Below, piece after piece: positions 44,836 through 49,508 of a stretch of 49,508 nt of DNA. The notes beneath the pieces are model-generated. The model was not told the origin of the DNA and did not search any database. It saw only the letters and a list, made by a program, of their open reading frames with translations. The first letter of the stretch is position 1, and the number at the start of each line of letters is the position of its first letter. The position numbers and the translations under genes were made by a program. Source of the stretch: Gammaproteobacteria bacterium (lineage in GTDB: Bacteria; Pseudomonadota; Gammaproteobacteria; Methylococcales; DRLZ01); NCBI GenBank assembly GCA_022600935.1, contig JAHZJL010000072.1:1-49508 (forward strand), in the 5' to 3' direction.

Positions 44836-46863
44836 TTAACGCTTGAGTTTCGAAATGGAACCCGAATACTTGATCCCCGACAAGCGCAAAGCAATCAGGG
44901 CAATCAGCATGACTGCGAGCAGACTCAGCAAACCCGGCTCCGGAGTGGTCGGCACCACGCCTCCAACTGCCAGATTGGACACACCTTTGGGCAATGGCAA
45001 TGGTTGTTTGACGGATTTTGTTGACCCGCTGGTATTGGCGATCTGCTGATCGATTGCGATAAACGAGGTGTACGCTGTCAACAAATTGTAGCTTAAACCC
45101 AGTGTGGTGATTTCAGCTTTTTGCTCGGAATCAGGCTGTAAACGCTGGTAATCTCCCAGTTCGGCAATTCGCTGCCTGGCCCACAGATAACGCAGTGCCT
45201 GATTGGTATCGTCATTCAACGCGGTGCTGACATCGATTGATTCAGAATAGCTATCAGTACCTGTATGGCCGTGAATTTTGATTGTGCCTTGTGCCTGACC
45301 TCGCCATTTACCATAAACCACAAGCGGTCGCTCAGCGAACAAGTCGGGTACTTTTTGCGGCTCGACATCATAGACTTCAAAATCATTAAATTCGAGACTG
45401 ATTCCGGTTAACAACGGTGACTCAATATAGTCTCTGAAGCGTTTGGCAATTTTCGGCGCTTGATCTGGTGAAGTCATCACAAATGGTTCACCACGTCCTG
45501 ATCGCGCCAGACCCTCGATCAAAAACCGGTTAACGCTGGAGCCGATGCCGAATGCGAAAAAGTTGGCCTGGTTAAGGTGATCCCGCACATAGTCAAACGC
45601 CTCCTTCTCGACTGAAACATATCCATCTGTCACCACCACAAAACTGCGCGATGTTGTTTCCGGGGCAGGAATGGTCATGGCTTTTTGCAATGCCGGTAAT
45701 AAACGCGTACCACCACCGCCACGCTGACTTTCCATCATTGCAATCGCACGTTCGATATTAGCTGGTGTGACCAGCAGCGATTGTTGTGCAAGCATTTTGG
45801 AACCACCCGAGAAAAACAGAATATTGAACGAATCGTTAGGGCGCAAATCGCGCAATAGCGACCTCATCAATCGCTTGCTGGTATTCAGAGGAAAACCATG
45901 CATGGAACCAGAGACATCAACTATAAAAATATACTCACGCGACGGAATCTGTTCCGGCTTGACGCGCTGTGGCGGTTGCGACATCATCAGAAAGAAATTT
46001 TCCTGCTCGCCCTCATACAGTAACAAACCGCTTTCGATTTGCTTGCCGCGTAATTGATAACGCAGAATGTAATCGCGATCACCACTATTGGTACTGCCCG
46101 GCTGCAACTGAATCAGCGCACTGCCTTGCTCATCGTAGTGCACGTCGACTTGATGCGATGGCGACATCAACGCCTGAATCGGTAAACCGGCTGCAATTGT
46201 TGTCTTGATATCAAACCCGTAAGGAACCGCTTCACCTTCCTGCAAATACGGGTTGGCGATCCACTGTTCAGTATCTGCCGCTGATTCAACTGGTGTTTCC
46301 GAATAACGCGGCCCGACTACTTCCGGATACACAAATTCATACACACCTTGCTCGGGAATCAGTAATTCCGTATACGACAATTCAACGACAATCTGATCGC
46401 CCGGCATGATATTGGCGACATTCATCTGAAATACATTAGCTCGTTGCTGCTCCAGCAGAGAAGCACGTTTACCGGCTTGCCTGGCTTGCGTATAAGCAAC
46501 CCTGGCAGCCTGGCGTTCCTTGACTTTTGCGACAACAACACGCTCGCCAATGGTCATTTGCATCCCGTATACAGCCGCCCTGGTGGAACCGGGAAACACA
46601 TACACAGCCTCGATTGGATTCACACCACGATTCTGATACACCTGGCGAACTTTCACATCGGCAATCACACCGGCAATAACCACCTCAGCCGCTGTCTGCT
46701 GTAACGGCAATATTTCGTTTTCATTGTTCGCTTCACCGATCACCTGAAAATAAGGCGACAAGGTTTTATCCTGCTCCCCAGCAATCGCCAAACCAGAACT
46801 CAACAACAAAACCGCCATTAAAAAGACGACAACCCCAAACCATTGATTATTTTTCCTGAACAT
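44836..46863 (-). CDS. VIT and vWA domain protein with PEP-CTERM-like sorting tail
   Basis: The start is MFRKNNQ (ATG 46863, with GGAG upstream), giving 675 residues; an ATG seven codons earlier is possible. A signal peptide ends near LAIAGEQ. The VIT domain spans about 40-170, including VYVFPGSTRAAVYGMQM and AGKRASLLEQQRANVFQM. The vWA domain starts near 310 with metal site DVSGS (316-320), GGGGTRLLPAL and VVTDGYVS. The tail TTPEPGLLSLLAVMLIALIA plus a basic C-terminus matches a PEP-CTERM signal. Similar VIT/vWA proteins in marine proteobacteria are targets of a dedicated sortase; here an exosortase gene follows directly. Its function after sorting is unknown, but likely at the cell surface. 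Confidence 0.88.
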   Translation of the reverse strand: MFRKNNQWFGVVVFLMAVLLLSSGLAIAGEQDKTLSPYFQVIGEANNENEILPLQQTAAEVVIAGVIADVKVRQVYQNRGVNPIEAVYVFPGSTRAAVYGMQMTIGERVVVAKVKERQAARVAYTQARQAGKRASLLEQQRANVFQMNVANIMPGDQIVVELSYTELLIPEQGVYEFVYPEVVGPRYSETPVESAADTEQWIANPYLQEGEAVPYGFDIKTTIAAGLPIQALMSPSHQVDVHYDEQGSALIQLQPGSTNSGDRDYILRYQLRGKQIESGLLLYEGEQENFFLMMSQPPQRVKPEQIPSREYIFIVDVSGSMHGFPLNTSKRLMRSLLRDLRPNDSFNILFFSGGSKMLAQQSLLVTPANIERAIAMMESQRGGGGTRLLPALQKAMTIPAPETTSRSFVVVTDGYVSVEKEAFDYVRDHLNQANFFAFGIGSSVNRFLIEGLARSGRGEPFVMTSPDQAPKIAKRFRDYIESPLLTGISLEFNDFEVYDVEPQKVPDLFAERPLVVYGKWRGQAQGTIKIHGHTGTDSYSESIDVSTALNDDTNQALRYLWARQRIAELGDYQRLQPDSEQKAEITTLGLSYNLLTAYTSFIAIDQQIANTSGSTKSVKQPLPLPKGVSNLAVGGVVPTTPEPGLLSLLAVMLIALIALRLSGIKYSGSISKLKR

Positions 46864-47528
46864 AACACTTTCTCCATAGCGCATGACACCCAGACACCCT
46901 GGCAGTGATCACCACCACCGTGAAGAAAAGTTTATAAAACAGAAATGGGTTTAGTTTGAAGTGATTGTGATATTCATATGAAATTGGTGTGAAGAATAAA
47001 AATCCTCAATTTGTGTGAAACAAACTCATGTATTTTAAAAAATTCCTACACAACTTCTCCAGTTTCATTCCTGTCGAGTATAAGCAGTTCAAAAAGCAAT
47101 AGTCGCAATTGTGGGATTGGATAACTCATAAATACTAAAAAAGACTGTCTAAGGTTGTTTGCAATTACGAATCTGCCATTGAATTGGTTCTATATTGTAT
47201 TGACTTAATATGATTGTTTCGAGAATGCTTATACAAATAGGGGTAAATCAGATTAAATTTTATAATCGATAACACTAATATTCTAGGGTCATGGGTCTTA
47301 AACAATATTTTACATAGACGATATCTACCTTACAAAAACCAATATAGGTTTGCCAAGTGTGACAGTGTTGTTAAAATCGATTGAGAGATAAAAAGCGAAT
47401 AAAACTAAATTTTTTCAAAATAAGTTTACAAAAGAACGTGTTAATGCACTTTTCCTGATCAATTGAGGAAGGATTCAATTTTGCTCCTTGCAAGCCATAT
47501 ACAACCAAAATGTGCTGAACAAGTTCTG
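46864..47528. other. Long AT-rich intergenic region between divergent genes
   Basis: About 660 bp, markedly more AT-rich than the flanking coding DNA, separate the VIT/vWA gene from the CHAT gene. Both promoters must be here, but I could not pick a convincing -35/-10 pair. No RNA gene, repeat array or mobile-element end was seen. Confidence 0.45.
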
Positions 47529-49505
47529 ATGTTAATCAGGCTGAGTTTAATTTTCGCAATCCTTTGTGTGCATCTAACAGGATGTGTTGCCAGTGACAGT
47601 CAATTTGAGTTTTCTACATTACATCATGAAAACGAGGAGATTGATGGCTTCGCCGCTTTACAGCGAGGTGAATTATTGCCTTCAAAACACCTCAAGCAAT
47701 ATAAAACTTCTGGTTCAGTTGAATCACAGCTTACAACGTTAGTAGATCTCTCTGATGCATATCGAGCTAATGGTGATTTAGACAAGTCAATCACTACTCT
47801 TCAAAAAGCCTTGGAATTGATCGAGCAATTCGAACTCAATGACAAAACAGGCATTGTTTTGAGCCAAATAGTCAATGCGTATATGCAAAAAAGCGATTAT
47901 TCAAAGGCAACTGACTATCTATACAAAACACTTCATCATACAGAAACAATCAAGTCGCCATCATTAAAAGCATCAATTTTGAATAATCTTGGGATTATAC
48001 ATATGGAAACAAGTTGTCCTGCCAAGGCCAGAGAGGAATTTATAACTAGTGTAGAGCTGGCTGAACAAACGGATAATTTTCACGTTGCAAGTCAAAGTCA
48101 TTCAAATCTTGCAAAACTAAATCTATTGAATGAAACGAATCATAAAACCGGAAAACATATTGACTCTGCATTAAAACATATCAAGAAAACGACCGACACA
48201 TATCATAAAGCCATGCAGTTACTGCGAGTTGGACGACTGGCGCAAACTCTTTCAGAAACTGCAGATAGAGATGTTCCGCGTTGGCGAACAATGAGTTATC
48301 AATCGTACAAGTATGCTGAAAAAATCAGTAAAAAACATAAAGACTATCGCTTACAGTCTTATGCAAAAGGTTATATGGGGCAATTGTATTTAAAGGAAAA
48401 TCGTATATCCGAGGGATTACAATTAACCAATCAGGCCATCACACTGCTTGATAACATACATGCCCCTGACATTCGCTATCAGTGGTATTGGCAAAAAGGA
48501 AGAATCTTCAACAATACAGGTCAATTACAAAAAGCAATTGCAGCATATCAAGAAGCTGCTTCAATACTACAACAAATTCGTCAATCATTTAGCTCACAGA
48601 ACCATCCCCGACAACAGTTTGAGCGTAAAATCGAGCGCTTTTATTTGGAACTTGCAGATTTGTTATTACGTTCCAGCGAAACAACAAACGATGAAGAGAA
48701 AATTCAGGAGAAATATCGTTTGGCACGCGATACCATTGAACAGTTAAAAGTTGTTCAACTTGAAAATTACTTAAAAGATGATTGCGTTACGAGATTACAG
48801 GCCAGTGAAATTCCAATTGAAGAGATATCTGAACACACAGCGATTATTTACCCAATTTTACTCCAGGATAGAACAGAAATTCTTGTTAGTGTAAATAAGA
48901 TAATTAAGCGTTACAAAATTCTGGTCAATAAGGAAAAATTTTCAGGAGAGGTACAGAATTTTAGATTAACACTTGAAAATAAAACAACACGTGAATACCT
49001 GCCACATGCTCAATCCCTTTATAACTGGTTAATCAAGCCGATAGAAGAAGATCTGAAAGAAAACAACATAGATACTCTGGTTATTGTTCCAGATGGACCT
49101 TTGCTGACAATTCCTATGGCGGCGCTTCATAATGGACACAATTTTCTGATTGAAGAATTTGCCATTGCCACAACACCCGGGATGAAAATACTCAAGCCAA
49201 AGTCGATGGATAAGACAAAAATCAGAGTACTGGCAGCTGGTTTATCTGGATCAATTAAAGATAGTCCGGCATTGCCATATGTTCCATTGGAGATCTCTTA
49301 TTTAAGAGACCATTTTATAACCAGGGATTTACAAGATGAAAGCTTTACATTCCAAACATTGAAAAAAGAGTTTTCAAAATCCTACTATAGTATCCTACAT
49401 TTAGGAACACATAGCACTTTTGATAACTATACAAACACTTCATTTATTATGGGGTTTGATGGAAAAATTTCTTCAGATCAACTACAGCAGATGGAGTTCA
49501 ATTGA
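47529..49505 (+). CDS. TPR-CHAT domain lipoprotein, reading frame ending inside the CHAT domain
   Basis: The start is placed at ATG 47529, which gives a lipoprotein signal MLIRLSLIFAILCVHLTGC with lipobox LTGC; a TTG 66 bp upstream adds unlikely residues. The frame yields 658 residues. TPR repeats fill about residues 50-390. A CHAT (caspase-like) domain begins near VIVPDGPLLTIPMAALHNG and includes the catalytic histidine in LHLGTHS. The frame then stops at TGA (49503-49505) after DQLQQMEFN, before the catalytic Cys (usually in L-S-A-C-x-T), three bases before the window ends. Adding one T (AATTGATA to AATTTGATA) would read Asn-Leu-Ile, a usual lead-in to that motif. It could be a real truncation, a frameshift or a sequence error. 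Confidence 0.75.
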   Translation: MLIRLSLIFAILCVHLTGCVASDSQFEFSTLHHENEEIDGFAALQRGELLPSKHLKQYKTSGSVESQLTTLVDLSDAYRANGDLDKSITTLQKALELIEQFELNDKTGIVLSQIVNAYMQKSDYSKATDYLYKTLHHTETIKSPSLKASILNNLGIIHMETSCPAKAREEFITSVELAEQTDNFHVASQSHSNLAKLNLLNETNHKTGKHIDSALKHIKKTTDTYHKAMQLLRVGRLAQTLSETADRDVPRWRTMSYQSYKYAEKISKKHKDYRLQSYAKGYMGQLYLKENRISEGLQLTNQAITLLDNIHAPDIRYQWYWQKGRIFNNTGQLQKAIAAYQEAASILQQIRQSFSSQNHPRQQFERKIERFYLELADLLLRSSETTNDEEKIQEKYRLARDTIEQLKVVQLENYLKDDCVTRLQASEIPIEEISEHTAIIYPILLQDRTEILVSVNKIIKRYKILVNKEKFSGEVQNFRLTLENKTTREYLPHAQSLYNWLIKPIEEDLKENNIDTLVIVPDGPLLTIPMAALHNGHNFLIEEFAIATTPGMKILKPKSMDKTKIRVLAAGLSGSIKDSPALPYVPLEISYLRDHFITRDLQDESFTFQTLKKEFSKSYYSILHLGTHSTFDNYTNTSFIMGFDGKISSDQLQQMEFN

Positions 49506-49508
49506 TAC

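Overview
The window looks like a chromosomal segment of a free-living gammaproteobacterium, slightly AT-rich in base composition. Several features point there: argH lies divergently next to an AlgZ/AlgR (FimS/AlgR) pair as in pseudomonads, there is a stand-alone FleQ-type regulator, the FimT/PilV/PilW/PilX/PilY1/PilE minor-pilin gene order is pseudomonad-like, and Amt/GlnK, MoxR-Bat and persulfide-oxidation genes are present. No rRNA, tRNA, CRISPR array, insertion sequence or phage gene was seen. The species cannot be named from the sequence.

Layout. 1-346: 3' end of a YeeZ-like SDR gene. 451-5733 (minus strand): a secreted beta-helix protein with an H-type-lectin-like C-terminus, a lipoprotein trypsin-like protease, then pip-ubiX. 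5.9-24.2 kb: two separate minor-pilin operons (fimT-pilV-pilW-pilX-pilY1, then fimT-pilV-pilW-pilX-pilY1-pilE). They flank a convergent fleQ-like gene, two ammonium transporter genes and glnK. 24.3-26.1 kb: a VPLPA-CTERM-type exported protein and a PAS/degenerate-GGDEF protein. 26.3-29.8 kb: argH diverging from algZ-algR. 30.0-37.2 kb: a compact moxR-DUF58-DUF4381-batA-batB/C-batD operon. 37.4-40.8 kb: a PiT phosphate transporter converging on a SulP transporter. 40.8-43.5 kb: a persulfide dioxygenase-rhodanese fusion diverging from a PAS-sigma54 activator with a cysteine cluster. 43.5-46.9 kb: a VIT/vWA protein with a PEP-CTERM-like tail, an exosortase and an EpsI-like protein in one operon. 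47.5-49.5 kb: a TPR-CHAT lipoprotein whose reading frame stops inside the CHAT domain three bases before the window ends.

How the parts may work together. Both pilin operons carry the same promoter-like sequence, TAAAGAWW-N11-TCCGATAG (W = A/T), just upstream of the first gene. This resembles the FliA/sigma28 flagellar consensus. Operon 1 also has two 9-bp LytTR-type half-sites spaced 21 bp start to start, directly upstream of that promoter. With fleQ between the operons and algZR nearby, the window suggests a surface-motility module in which flagellar and AlgR-type regulation meet on type IV pilus priming genes. The second strong regulatory signal is between the persulfide dioxygenase and its activator. 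It has a near-consensus sigma54 promoter facing the dioxygenase, and about 70 bp further upstream a 10-bp-arm palindrome within a cluster of six TGAAAC/GTTTCA hexamers. The third is the VIT/vWA-exosortase-EpsI-like cassette, which looks like a dedicated one-substrate sorting system.
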